DNA of 64,000 nt from Pontibacter sp. SGAir0037 (GCF_005491705.1 NZ_CP028092.1:1116001-1180000); one strand, 5' to 3'; counted from the first letter of the stretch, positions 1 to 8,600 are shown. Notes: generated by a model from the letters alone, not told the origin. Translations and numbers: made by a program.

Positions 1-971
1 TTAAGTCCTGCATACACAAATTCGTAGGCATCTGGTGAATACAGGTTATAGTTCTGAGAAAAGTTTTGATCCTGCTTCAATTGATCGAATTCAGTGGCGG
101 CAATATCACTTAGTACATCCAGTTGCTCATTTTTGAGAGCGAGTAAGGCGGTTGTATTTTCAGGAATAATTTGAAAATTAATTCTGGAGGGGTTAGCGGT
201 AAGATAGGTGGAGGCTGAACCTGTGTTTTTCCCCCACCAATTATCTTTTCGTTTCAGAGTGATGTATTGGCCTGAACTCCAGGAATCGAGTTCATAACCG
301 CCGCTACCTTTTAAAAGCTCTTTGTTTCGGGCGAAATCAGAGCCATTGAATCGTGTAGCAAATTCATTAAATTCAGTATTCTGCTCAAGTTGGGCCTTTC
401 CAGAAACCAGATCGGCTATACTTACCTGTTGCATAAGCCCGTTCGGATCGAATACTTTGGCTGGTAATATAAAAAAGTCACCAGCCACTAATTCCATTTC
501 AGGGCTAAAGCCCTCGCAAACAAAAGTAAATTTTCTTTCATTGGCAGGGTCTGCAATAAAATCAGTTATAAATTCCAACTGAGGTTTTAGCCTTCCATTA
601 TTCAGGAGCGGCGCTTTAATTAATTTCAAAGTGAAAGCAACATCGCTTGCCAGAACAGGACTCCCATCGCTCCATTCCGCTTCCTCCCGAATTGTAAACG
701 TGATATACGTCAGGCTGCCCCGACGTTCGATCACCGGATAAGACTCAGCTAAAACCGGCTTTAATTCATTATCTTCCAGATCAGCACCTAATAAGCTCTG
801 ATACAGTAACTTAATGAGTTGTTCAGCTTGTATATTAGTATAGCTGACTGGGTTTAAATTTTCTGGGTCTGCAGAAATATGCACCCTTACTTCTTCTGGC
901 TGGTTTTGATATTGGCCACAAGAGCTGAAAATTATAATGAATGAAAAAAAAAGTAAAATCTTATTCCACAT
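1..971 (-). CDS. Peptide ABC transporter substrate-binding lipoprotein (SBP_bac_5), partial
   Basis: The gene starts at 971 on the minus strand and runs off the left edge, leaving 323 codons and no stop. The N-terminus is a lipoprotein signal: a short basic start, a hydrophobic run, then FSSC as lipobox. The rest reads like the OppA/DppA family: an N-terminal ENLNP segment, then LYQSLLG, LAESY, a REEAEWSDGSPV segment and KRKDNWWG, all typical of SBP_bac_5. Such proteins bind oligopeptides or dipeptides for an ABC importer; here it would be anchored to a membrane in the periplasm. A GGAG sits 5 nt before the ATG. It lies 74 bp downstream of the 57-aa small ORF on the same strand, so the two may be co-transcribed. 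Codon use is AT-rich. Permease genes, if any, would be outside the window. Confidence 0.85.
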   Translation of the reverse strand, partial: MWNKILLFFSFIIIFSSCGQYQNQPEEVRVHISADPENLNPVSYTNIQAEQLIKLLYQSLLGADLEDNELKPVLAESYPVIERRGSLTYITFTIREEAEWSDGSPVLASDVAFTLKLIKAPLLNNGRLKPQLEFITDFIADPANERKFTFVCEGFSPEMELVAGDFFILPAKVFDPNGLMQQVSIADLVSGKAQLEQNTEFNEFATRFNGSDFARNKELLKGSGGYELDSWSSGQYITLKRKDNWWGKNTGSASTYLTANPSRINFQIIPENTTALLALKNEQLDVLSDIAATEFDQLKQDQNFSQNYNLYSPDAYEFVYAGL

Positions 972-1045
972 ATTGCTCCAATATGATAATGATAGGAGCA
1001 ATATAGGGAAAAGGCATTACAGAGAAAATTATATTTGAATACTTC

Positions 1046-1219
1046 TTAGTCGTTATCGGCCCAAGTTGTTGATCCTCCAAAAGTTGAGATAGTGCTACTC
1101 TGAGAAGATGTGGTTGTTGTACTAGATTTAGTAGTTTCTACAGTTTTGTCTTTTGCATCTCCATTTCCTGATAGAAGAATAGCTAGGTTAAGTAGAACGG
1201 TTGTAACAATTGCTCCCAT
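1046..1219 (-). CDS. Small secreted or membrane peptide, 57 aa, unknown
   Basis: This ORF has an ATG at 1219 and a TAA at 1046-1048. Residues 2-17 are hydrophobic (GAIVTTVLL... ILLSG), like a signal or membrane segment. Residues 20-46 are rich in Lys, Thr and Ser, including a TTTT run. The C-terminus is FGGSTTWADND. There is no recognisable domain. It looks like an exported peptide precursor whose C-terminal part could be released, but that is inference. It sits between the divergent TPR-like gene and the peptide-binding lipoprotein gene, on the latter's strand, with a 31-bp palindrome 21 bp upstream of its start. No Shine-Dalgarno is visible, which is normal in Bacteroidota. It could also be a non-coding leader; the signal-like N-terminus and the divergent layout favour a gene. 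Confidence 0.5.
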   Translation of the reverse strand: MGAIVTTVLLNLAILLSGNGDAKDKTVETTKSSTTTTSSQSSTISTFGGSTTWADND

Positions 1220-1240
1220 GATAGTTGTTGTTTCTGTTAT

Positions 1241-1271
1241 TGATTATACTACAAATATTGTAGTATAATCA
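1241..1271. promoter_or_regulatory. 31-bp perfect palindrome, candidate operator
   Basis: Two perfect 14-bp arms (TGATTATACTACAA and its complement) flank the 3-nt centre ATA. It lies in the 263-bp AT-rich gap between the divergent small-peptide ORF (start 1219) and the TPR-like gene (start 1483). Read on the minus strand, the centre contains AATATTTG, one mismatch from the Bacteroidota -7 element TAnnTTTG, so a bound protein could block transcription toward the peptide gene. No U-tract follows on either strand, so a terminator is less likely. The rest of the gap shows no other clear signal. Confidence 0.55.
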
Positions 1272-1482
1272 GCTCAAAAAAAGGAAGGTTTGATTTATAA
1301 AGTAACTATGATTTTATTTTAGATAAATATTCTTATTTTATAAATAATGATACAGTATCTTTTATTTATAAGGCGAAAAAATAGTATTGATAGTATTTAT
1401 TGTTCTATTTGTTAAATATTATTTTGATATTTATTGAAGAAAGTAACATTTAGGATAATAATATTAAAAATTAAATATTTAA

Positions 1483-2973
1483 ATGGAGGAACTAATAAAG
1501 ATTTCTAAAATAGTAAAGAATAGTCATAATCTTAAAACTGTGCTTCCAGTTAATTATAAATCTCGCAGTTTAGAAGCTGAATTTCTCATCAAGCTTGAAA
1601 ATGGTGAATTTGTAAGTGATTATGAAGCAGCACAATACTTTTATAGGTCTGATAATAATGATGTTAAGTATAAAATGCTTAAGCACAGGTTGAAGAAAAA
1701 ACTTTATAACAAGTTATTTTTTGTAGATTTTAGTAAAGTTAAGTCAAAACCGTTTTATGAAAAAGAGCATGAGTGCATATCTCTGTTATTACAGGCAAGA
1801 GTACTATTAAGACAGAATGAAAATGAATTATCTTCTATTATTGCAAAAAAAGCATATAATATAGCTGTCGAATATGATTTTACTAGTTTTAAAGCTGAAG
1901 CACTGGAATTAATTTTAACATGGTTAACTGAAAAGGGAGATTTAAAAAAATTTAAAATAACAGATAAAGAGTTAAGAAACGTTTATCAATTAATTAGTCT
2001 TGAGAGAGAAGCTGTTGGGATTTACCAACTGGTGATGATAAATACAAAAAAATCTATTAAATCTCGCAAAGCTTTTCTTCCTCAATTGCCATCTTTGATC
2101 AGTAGAACTGAACAAATTTGGGATCAAACAAAAGCTTATATGGCTTTTAATTCATATTATAGACTTTTTCTTTTATTTAATGAATTTGAAGGTAGCTTCG
2201 ATAAAGTAATTGATCTGGCCATTCAAGCAGAAGAATGGCTCAAAGAAGGTAAAATAAATACTCATCGTTTCGACTCACGCTATAATAAGTTTATATTAGT
2301 TTACTCGCATTTGCGGGCAAAAAATTATGAAAAGGGATTAGAGTATGCTGAGCAGTACCTGGATGAATTTGATTCAAGATCCAGAAACTGGTTTGCTTAC
2401 ATGGAAAACTACTTCTTGCTGGCGCTTCACGCAAGAAAGTATCAAATAGCTCTGAACTTACTTTTCAGGGTTAATAGCAACCCATCTATGTCCGAGATTA
2501 CCAACGCTGCTAAAGAACGGTGGATGTTATACCGGTCTTACCTTGATCTGGTATTTCCTAACCAACATATGCCCCAAAGTATCAGCGCTTTCCTTTCGGC
2601 ATTGCCCGAGTACAGCAAAGATAAACAAGGCTTTAATGTGGCAATTTTAATCTACCAGTTTATTCTGTACCTAAATAAAGCCGATATTGAAGGGCTTATT
2701 TATCGGATTGAAAGTCTTAAGAAATATATTTTAACACACTTAAAAGATAACTTTAGTTTGCGTAGTCGTCTCTTTCTAAAGCTTTTAATGCTAACTGTGA
2801 CCGAAAATTATGACCCGAAGCAATGCCGAATTAAAGGGCAAAGCCTATACCAAAGGCTACAGCATACACCAAGCCCTGGAGATGCTTATGCCGAAATTGA
2901 AATCATTCCCTATGAATACCTGTGGGAACATATTTTGTCTATTCTGGAAAAGAAGCAATTAAGGGGAGAGTAA
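1483..2973 (+). CDS. Large alpha-helical, TPR-like protein of unknown function
   Basis: A 496-residue protein with no signal peptide or membrane segment, so probably cytoplasmic. Residues 45-90 form a compact Lys/Arg-rich helical region (DYEAAQYFY ... LKHRLKKKLYNKLFFVD) that I recall as the recurrent start of an uncharacterised Bacteroidota family. From about residue 100 to 480 it is a series of amphipathic helix pairs with Ala, Tyr and Leu spacing like TPR repeats (for example YEKGLEYAEQYL). Codon use in the first two thirds is strikingly AT-rich and becomes more like the neighbours toward the 3' end. It is divergent from the small peptide and peptide-binding lipoprotein genes across a palindrome. 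A sensor or regulator role is inferred from layout only; no helix-turn-helix is certain. Confidence 0.7.
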   Translation: MEELIKISKIVKNSHNLKTVLPVNYKSRSLEAEFLIKLENGEFVSDYEAAQYFYRSDNNDVKYKMLKHRLKKKLYNKLFFVDFSKVKSKPFYEKEHECISLLLQARVLLRQNENELSSIIAKKAYNIAVEYDFTSFKAEALELILTWLTEKGDLKKFKITDKELRNVYQLISLEREAVGIYQLVMINTKKSIKSRKAFLPQLPSLISRTEQIWDQTKAYMAFNSYYRLFLLFNEFEGSFDKVIDLAIQAEEWLKEGKINTHRFDSRYNKFILVYSHLRAKNYEKGLEYAEQYLDEFDSRSRNWFAYMENYFLLALHARKYQIALNLLFRVNSNPSMSEITNAAKERWMLYRSYLDLVFPNQHMPQSISAFLSALPEYSKDKQGFNVAILIYQFILYLNKADIEGLIYRIESLKKYILTHLKDNFSLRSRLFLKLLMLTVTENYDPKQCRIKGQSLYQRLQHTPSPGDAYAEIEIIPYEYLWEHILSILEKKQLRGE

Positions 2974-3035
2974 TTATTCTCGAAAACATAATAAAGCGTC
3001 TGACTTAGCAATTTCTTTTTTTGCTAAATTCCCGC

Positions 3036-4370
3036 ATGCAAAAAAATAATCCGACCATTACAAGGGCATGGTGTTTCTACGATTGGGCTAACTCTGTTTA
3101 CTCACTTGTTATAACATCTACCATATTTCCTATTTATTATAGCGCTGTTGCCAAAGATCCGGTAACAGCGTCTACCATTGTTCCTTTTTTAGGATTCGAA
3201 CTGGAAAGCGCTGTGCTGTTTTCATATGCTGTTTCTGCTGCTTTTTTAATAATTGCTGCGTTAAGTCCTTTTCTCACGGCTATTGCAGACTATAGCGGTC
3301 GTAAGAAATTATTTATGCGGCTTTTTTGCTACATAGGTTCTCTATCCTGTATTGGATTATATTTTTTTACGAGGGAAACCTTCACCTTTTCCGTAATTCT
3401 CTTTGTGCTGGCTTCGATTGGCTTTAGTGGCAGTATCGTTTTTTACAATGCTTATTTACCCGAAATTGCTACAGAAGATCAATATGATAAGTTAAGTGCC
3501 CAGGGGTTTGCTATGGGGTATATTGGCAGTGTAGTATTACTGGTTTTCAACCTGGCCATGATTCTGCAACCCGGATGGTTTGGTATAGCAGCAGACAATA
3601 CTAGTTTGCCTCCTCGTATTGCTTTCTTAACCACCGGCTTATGGTGGTTTGGATTTGCTCAGTACTCGTTCTACCACCTGCCGGCGAATGTACACCACCG
3701 AAAGCCGAAGGGCAGCTGGGTGCTGAATGGGTTCAGAGAGTTGCAGAAAGTACTGCATCAGGTAAAGGAGTTGCCACTGCTTAAGCGTTACCTGCTGGCT
3801 TACTTCTTTTACAATATGGGGGTGCAAACGGTTATGTATGTAGCAACAATCTTTGGAATAGAAGTACTTCAACTGGAAAGCGGAGATCTGATCACCACTA
3901 TCCTGATCATTCAGTTAGTGGCAATTGCGGGAGCTTATGGCTTTGCCGTCCTTTCAAGAAAGTTCGGAAATATCAAAGCCTTAATGGGGGCTGTTGTTGT
4001 CTGGATTGGCATCTGTGTTGGTGCCTATTTTACAGATAATGTATACCAGTTCTACATTTTGGCTGCTATAGTAGGAACAGTTATGGGGGGCGTGCAGTCT
4101 TTATCCCGCTCCACCTATTCAAAATTAATTCCGGCTACAACCATCGATAATGCTTCTTTTTTTAGTTTTTATGATGTTACCGAGAAAATTTCAATTGTGT
4201 TAGGAACACTTGCCTATGGTGCCATTGCCCAGGTGACGGGTTCTATGCGTAACAGCATACTGGCCTTGCTGGTGTTTTTTGTAGTAGGCTTGTTTTTCCT
4301 GTTTTTTGTGAAAGGTAAGAAGTCCTTAGAGCCAGCGGTAGAAGAAGGAACTGTTAGGATAATGAATTAG
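3036..4370 (+). CDS. MFS transporter, UMF1 (Atg22-like) family
   Basis: The protein begins MQKNNPTITRAWCFYDWANS; the WxxYDWANSxY start is the hallmark of the UMF1 / vacuole-effluxer Atg22-like branch of the major facilitator superfamily. A longer frame exists from a TTG at 3021, but the ATG at 3036 gives the family's usual start. The 444 residues contain about 12 hydrophobic segments with the cytoplasmic ADYSGRKK loop between helices 2 and 3 and a GGVQSLSRSTYSKLIP segment near helix 10, both typical of the family. It acts in the inner membrane; the substrate is unknown, although yeast Atg22 exports amino acids. It follows the AT-rich gene by 62 bp on the same strand and ends at a strong bidirectional terminator. 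Confidence 0.88.
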   Translation: MQKNNPTITRAWCFYDWANSVYSLVITSTIFPIYYSAVAKDPVTASTIVPFLGFELESAVLFSYAVSAAFLIIAALSPFLTAIADYSGRKKLFMRLFCYIGSLSCIGLYFFTRETFTFSVILFVLASIGFSGSIVFYNAYLPEIATEDQYDKLSAQGFAMGYIGSVVLLVFNLAMILQPGWFGIAADNTSLPPRIAFLTTGLWWFGFAQYSFYHLPANVHHRKPKGSWVLNGFRELQKVLHQVKELPLLKRYLLAYFFYNMGVQTVMYVATIFGIEVLQLESGDLITTILIIQLVAIAGAYGFAVLSRKFGNIKALMGAVVVWIGICVGAYFTDNVYQFYILAAIVGTVMGGVQSLSRSTYSKLIPATTIDNASFFSFYDVTEKISIVLGTLAYGAIAQVTGSMRNSILALLVFFVVGLFFLFFVKGKKSLEPAVEEGTVRIMN

Positions 4371-4375
4371 CAGCC

Positions 4376-4424
4376 TTCTCATTAAAAAGGCCAGCCTGTT
4401 CAAGGCTGGCCTTTTTAATGAGAA
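4376..4424. terminator. Bidirectional intrinsic terminator
   Basis: A perfect 21-bp stem (TTCTCATTAAAAAGGCCAGCC and its complement) has a 7-nt loop. A/T runs inside the arms provide a U-tract in both directions. It separates the converging ends of the MFS transporter gene and the amidohydrolase gene. Confidence 0.9.
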
Positions 4425-4434
4425 TGCTAAAAGA

Positions 4435-6084
4435 TTATTTCTTATAAACTAATTTGCCATTTACATAAGTGCGGAGCACTTGCAAAGCACGCATTTCTTC
4501 TGGCGAAACAGTTATCAGGTCCCTGTCTACCATAATAAAATCTGCAAACTTTCCGGCTTCTATACTTCCTTTTTCATTTTCCTCGAAAGCAGAGCGGGCA
4601 GCCCATATGGTCATTCCTCTCAGCGCTTCTTCACGGCTTAGTGCATTTTCCATCTGAAAGCCTCCAGTTGGATAGTTCTTAGCATCCTGACGAGCAACAG
4701 CAGCATGAAATCCGAAGATAGGGTTGATGTCTTCAACCGGGAAGTCGCTGCCCAGCGCTAAATAGCCGTTTTGCTGCATCAGTTCTTTAAAAGGATAAGC
4801 ATGTTTAAGACGCTCATTCCCTAATCGATCGCCTGCCCAATACATGTCAGAGGTGGCATGTGTAGGCTGTACAGAAGGTATAATACTGAACTGACCGAAT
4901 TTTTTCATATCAGTAGGCGTAATGATCTGCGCATGCTCAATCCTCCAGCGCTTATCATTCCTGCCACTTAAAACTTCCCCGTAAATATCCAGCAAAAGCC
5001 GGTTGGCAGAGTCTCCAATCGCATGTGTGTTCATCTGGAAGTTATGCTGGTTCAGCAAAGCCGCGATGGCTCTAAATTCCTGTTCCGAAGCAAGTAAGAA
5101 GCCATAGTGACCAGCTCTGTCGCTGTAGGGTTGCAGCAAACTAGCGCCCCTGGAGCCTAAAGCACCATCAGAATAAATCTTAAAAGAACGAATGTTTAAC
5201 CTGTCGGTTTTATAAGGGCCATTCTTAAAGTAGTAATCCTGATTTTCCTGTGAAGGGTTTAGCATGGCATAAATACGCATCTGCAGATCACCGCTCTGGT
5301 GCATATTGTCCATCAGGTCTACAGTAGACTTGTCGAGGCCGGCATCGGCGATACTGGTCAGGCCAACGGCAAAGCAATTTCTTTCTGCATTTTGTAGTGC
5401 CTGGCGCTGTTCCTGCTCATCCGGTGCCGGTATTTTGCTTGTTACCAGGTCAACAGCATTATCAATGAGAATGCCTGTTAGCTTTCCATTTTCAACCTCT
5501 ACCAGGCCTCCAACTAATTTGGTTTGTGTGGTAATACCCGCCAGGTCCAGTGCTTTCTGGTTTGCCAAAGCAGCATGTCCGTCTACACGGCTAAGAATAA
5601 CGGGAGTATCCGGGAATAACTGATCCAGCGTATCTTTTGTAGGAAATTCCTTAACCTGCCAGTCGTTTTGGTCCCAGCCCCGGCCTGTAATCCAATCAGC
5701 ATCAGGGTATCGCTTTTGCTGATCCACCACTTTCTGCACCACCTCCTTATAAGAAGTAGTGCCTACCAGGTCCGCTGATTGTAAAGCCAAACCATAGCGG
5801 AAGAAGTGGGAGTGGGCATCTATTAATCCCGGATAAATGGTTTTGCCTTCAGCATCAAGCTCTTCAGAAGCTTTATACTTATTCCGTATAGCTTCTGTAG
5901 TGCCTACGTCAATTATTTTCCCGTCTTTTACTGCAAAAGCTTCGGCTTTACCGAAGCTTTCGTTTACAGTATAAATATTACCGTTAAAGACTACCAGGTC
6001 GGCTTGCTGGGTGCTGGTACAGCTGCTAAAAAGGGCACTGGAAAGTAAAGCCGCTGCTGTAAGGGCGCGTAAGGTTTTATTCAT
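4435..6084 (-). CDS. Amidohydrolase_3 family lipoprotein (YtcJ-like)
   Basis: A 549-residue metal-dependent amidohydrolase. The signal peptide ends in a lipobox (LFSSC), so the enzyme is predicted to be a membrane-anchored, periplasm-facing lipoprotein. After it come the beta-sandwich strand ADLVVFNGNIYTVN, then the metal motif DAHSHF near residue 90, HAIGDSAN around 355, EHAQ around 385 and SDFPVE around 445, matching the Amidohydrolase_3 / YtcJ pattern. Homologues hydrolyse N-substituted amino acids or formamides; the substrate here cannot be told. The end carries the family's IEAGKFADFIMVD segment. The start lies 9 bp downstream of the AMP nucleosidase stop, so the two are probably co-transcribed. 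Confidence 0.87.
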   Translation of the reverse strand: MNKTLRALTAAALLSSALFSSCTSTQQADLVVFNGNIYTVNESFGKAEAFAVKDGKIIDVGTTEAIRNKYKASEELDAEGKTIYPGLIDAHSHFFRYGLALQSADLVGTTSYKEVVQKVVDQQKRYPDADWITGRGWDQNDWQVKEFPTKDTLDQLFPDTPVILSRVDGHAALANQKALDLAGITTQTKLVGGLVEVENGKLTGILIDNAVDLVTSKIPAPDEQEQRQALQNAERNCFAVGLTSIADAGLDKSTVDLMDNMHQSGDLQMRIYAMLNPSQENQDYYFKNGPYKTDRLNIRSFKIYSDGALGSRGASLLQPYSDRAGHYGFLLASEQEFRAIAALLNQHNFQMNTHAIGDSANRLLLDIYGEVLSGRNDKRWRIEHAQIITPTDMKKFGQFSIIPSVQPTHATSDMYWAGDRLGNERLKHAYPFKELMQQNGYLALGSDFPVEDINPIFGFHAAVARQDAKNYPTGGFQMENALSREEALRGMTIWAARSAFEENEKGSIEAGKFADFIMVDRDLITVSPEEMRALQVLRTYVNGKLVYKK

Positions 6085-6093
6085 GAACGGTGC

Positions 6094-6867
6094 TTATTCA
6101 AAACGCATGTGTTTAACAGATTCACCAGAGTTAATTAACTCTAACAAGGCATCAATACCAATGCTCAGGTGTTTTTCTACATAGTTGGACGTTACCAGTT
6201 TATCACTTTCAGAAGTCTTCACACCTTCTGGCACCATCGGGTTGTCTGATACAAGCAGAAGGGCTCCGTGAGGTATTTCATTGATAAAGCCAACGGTGAA
6301 GATGGTAGCTGTTTCCATATCCACACCCATAGCCCTGATTTGGCGCAGGTATTCTTTGAAATCCTCATCATGCTCCCAAACCCGGCGGTTGGTTGTATAA
6401 ACGGTACCGGTCCAGTAATCCATTTCATGTTTTTTGATCATGGATGAAACCGCTCTTTGCAGGCGGAAAGATGGCAGCGCCGGAATTTCCGGTGGAAGGT
6501 AATCATCGGAAGTACCTTCGCCCCGTATGGCGGCGATAGGAAGAATAAGATCGCCCAACTGGGTTTTCTTTTTTAAACCTCCGCATTTGCCAAGAAATAA
6601 AGCCGCCTTCGGTTTTACAGCTGAAAGCAAGTCCATAACTGTTGCCGCCATTGGGCTACCCATTCCAAAGTTTATAATGGTGATGTTATTGGCAGTTGCC
6701 GTTTGCATGGGTTTGTCTAAGCCACGTACCTCTACTCCAAAACGATCGGCGAACATGCGCACATAGTTTATAAAATTGGTGAGTAGGATGTACTCGCCGA
6801 ATTCGTCTAGTGGTACACCTGTGTAGCGAGGCAACCAATTCTGAACAATTTCTTCTTTGCTCTTCAT
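6094..6867 (-). CDS. amn: AMP nucleosidase
   Basis: 257 residues, matching the short Bacteroidota form of AMP nucleosidase, which lacks the N-terminal domain of the E. coli enzyme. It should cleave AMP to adenine and ribose 5-phosphate in the cytoplasm, setting adenylate levels. The nucleoside-phosphorylase fold is visible: INFGMGSPMAATVMDLL, then FLGKCGGLKKKTQLGDLILP (phosphate/ribose site), then the DMETATIFTVGF segment and LVSDNPM near the end. The start MKSKEEIVQNWLPRYTG is characteristic. It is the first gene of a two-gene unit with the amidohydrolase. A hairpin followed by nine U residues lies just upstream in its apparent leader. Confidence 0.9.
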   Translation of the reverse strand: MKSKEEIVQNWLPRYTGVPLDEFGEYILLTNFINYVRMFADRFGVEVRGLDKPMQTATANNITIINFGMGSPMAATVMDLLSAVKPKAALFLGKCGGLKKKTQLGDLILPIAAIRGEGTSDDYLPPEIPALPSFRLQRAVSSMIKKHEMDYWTGTVYTTNRRVWEHDEDFKEYLRQIRAMGVDMETATIFTVGFINEIPHGALLLVSDNPMVPEGVKTSESDKLVTSNYVEKHLSIGIDALLELINSGESVKHMRFE

Positions 6868-6891
6868 CGTTCTCTATTCTTTAATTTAGGT

Positions 6892-6937
6892 AAAAAAAAA
6901 CCGCCTGTTCAGTAGAATATCTTACTGGGTTGGGCGG
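6892..6937 (-). terminator. Terminator-like hairpin upstream of amn
   Basis: Read on the minus strand: a CCGCC/GGCGG outer stem, an internal loop, a CAGTA/TACTG inner stem, then nine T residues at 6900-6892. It has the form of an intrinsic terminator but lies 24 bp upstream of the amn start, in a divergent gap where no minus-strand gene ends. A leader attenuator is therefore possible. The stem has internal loops, so stability is uncertain. Confidence 0.4.
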
Positions 6938-6956
6938 CAAAAATATAAATTGCGAC

Positions 6957-7409
6957 ATGGAAATACTGAACCTGCCGCCATTCGAGTACAAAATTAAACA
7001 ATTTGAGGCGAATTCAATGATTTTTGATGTACTCAGACGAAAATACGTGGTTCTAACGCCGGAAGAGTGGGTAAGACAGCATTTTATTCATTACCTGATC
7101 AACGAGCTGAAGTACCCGAAAAGCCTGTTAAGCATTGAAAGGGGAGCTAAATACAATCAACTTCAGAAGCGAACAGATCTCTGTGTATATAACCAGCAGG
7201 GAAAGCCACACCTGCTGGTGGAGTGTAAAGCGGCCCATGTACCTGTTACCCAAGAGGTGGTGAAGCAGGTATCGGTCTACAACCAGGTGCTTCATGCTGC
7301 ATATGTAGTCATTACCAATGGCCTTGAGCATTACTGCTGGGAGGTGGACTTTCTAAACAAAGCGTATAAGCCGTTGCAGCAGATACCTTCCTTTAAGTAT
7401 GAATCATGA
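6957..7409 (+). CDS. HsdR N-terminal-like (HSDR_N_2) protein
   Basis: 150 residues from the ATG at 6957; an upstream TTG at 6930 is in frame but less likely. The single domain resembles the type I restriction enzyme R-subunit N-terminal nuclease fold (HSDR_N_2): EEWVRQHFIHYLI, then a K.RTDLCVY segment with the catalytic Asp, and LLVECKA, the E-x-K half of a PD-(D/E)xK site. No helicase part follows, so this is not a restriction subunit. Stand-alone copies are common in Bacteroidota; their role is unknown. It is divergent from amn and closed by a terminator. Confidence 0.8.
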   Translation: MEILNLPPFEYKIKQFEANSMIFDVLRRKYVVLTPEEWVRQHFIHYLINELKYPKSLLSIERGAKYNQLQKRTDLCVYNQQGKPHLLVECKAAHVPVTQEVVKQVSVYNQVLHAAYVVITNGLEHYCWEVDFLNKAYKPLQQIPSFKYES

Positions 7410-7433
7410 ATTGATTCATGTGTTGGCTCATAA

Positions 7434-7471
7434 AAAAAGCGGCCTTTCCGGAGGTGGAGAGGCCACTTTTT
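7434..7471. terminator. Bidirectional intrinsic terminator
   Basis: Arms AAAAAG-c-GGCCT (7434-7445) and AGGCC-a-CTTTTT (7460-7471) give a stem with one C/A mismatch and T runs in both directions. It closes the converging HSDR_N_2 and alanine dehydrogenase genes. A small inverted repeat (ATGAATCA/TGATTCAT, 7399-7419) overlaps the stop of the former. Confidence 0.8.
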
Positions 7472-7487
7472 ATTGATTTTATTCTGC

Positions 7488-8600
7488 TTACAGAATAGAG
7501 TCTACTTCAACATAGTCCAGGTTAAAGGCTTCGGCTACCCCTTTGTACACTACCTGACCTTTTACTACGTTCAGACCTTTTTTCAGCTCGGCACTATCGG
7601 CGCAGGCTTGTTTCCAGCCTTTATTAGCTAATTGAATAGCATAAGGCAGCGTGGCGTTTGTAAGCGCTAAGGTAGAAGTATAAGGTACAGCGCCAGGCAT
7701 ATTGGCTACGCAGTAATGTACCACATCGTCTATTACATAAGTAGGGTCTTCGTGAGTAGTAGGCTTACATGTTTCAATACAACCGCCCTGGTCTACAGCT
7801 ACGTCAACCAATACAGTACCCGGGCGCATTTCTTTCAGCATATCGCGGGTAATCAGGTGAGGAGCTTTTGCACCAGGTATCAGCACAGCACCCACAATCA
7901 AGTCGTGTGTAGAAAGCAGCTCACGAATGTTGTATTCGTTCGACATAAAGGTGTTCACGTTGGCAGGCATGATATCGTCGAGGTAACGCAGGCGCTGCAG
8001 GTTGTTATCCATAATTGTAACATCTGCACCCATACCGGCAGCAATTTTAGCTGCATTTGTACCAACCACACCACCACCTAAGATAAGTACTTTTGCAGGA
8101 CGAACGCCTGGTACTCCTCCTAATAAAATGCCGCGGCCTTTCAGTGGTTTCTCCAGGTATTTCGCACCCTCCTGAATAGCCATTCTGCCAGCTACCTCAG
8201 ACATCGGAACTAACAAAGGAAGTGTTCTGTCTGCCCGTTCTACGGTTTCGTAAGCAAGGCAAACTGCCTTTTGCCTGATCATGGCATGCGTAAGCGGCTC
8301 ATAAGAAGCAAAGTGGAAGTAAGTGAACAATAACTGGTCTTCCTTAATCAGGTTATACTCAGATTCAATTGGTTCTTTTACTTTAATAATCATTTCAGCA
8401 ACGCCGTATACCTCCTCTATGGTAGGCAGAATAGTAGCGCCTGCTTTTACATACTCCTCGTCTACAAAACCGCTGCCTTCTCCGGCAGTAGCCTGAATGT
8501 AGACGGTATGTCCATAACGAACCAGCTCGATTACACCAGCAGGTGTAACCCCAACGCGGTTTTCGTTATTCTTGATTTCCTTCGGAACACCAATTATCAT
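7488..8600 (-). CDS. ald: Alanine dehydrogenase
   Basis: 370 residues, the family's full length. It interconverts L-alanine and pyruvate plus ammonia using NAD in the cytoplasm. The start [17 protein letters not shown] carries the substrate-binding Arg; MIIKVKEP gives the catalytic Lys region and FTYFHFA the catalytic His. The Rossmann motif [13 protein letters not shown] begins near residue 175, and DVAVDQGG and NMPGAVP are diagnostic of the family. It is a single gene with its own terminator downstream and a 216-bp upstream gap shared with the downstream end of the DUF1573 gene. Confidence 0.96.
   Translation of the reverse strand: MIIGVPKEIKNNENRVGVTPAGVIELVRYGHTVYIQATAGEGSGFVDEEYVKAGATILPTIEEVYGVAEMIIKVKEPIESEYNLIKEDQLLFTYFHFASYEPLTHAMIRQKAVCLAYETVERADRTLPLLVPMSEVAGRMAIQEGAKYLEKPLKGRGILLGGVPGVRPAKVLILGGGVVGTNAAKIAAGMGADVTIMDNNLQRLRYLDDIMPANVNTFMSNEYNIRELLSTHDLIVGAVLIPGAKAPHLITRDMLKEMRPGTVLVDVAVDQGGCIETCKPTTHEDPTYVIDDVVHYCVANMPGAVPYTSTLALTNATLPYAIQLANKGWKQACADSAELKKGLNVVKGQVVYKGVAEAFNLDYVEVDSIL

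Noticed and set aside
6957-7409. Restriction-modification system
   Set aside because: Only the HsdR N-terminal-like domain is present; no helicase, methyltransferase or specificity gene adjoins it.
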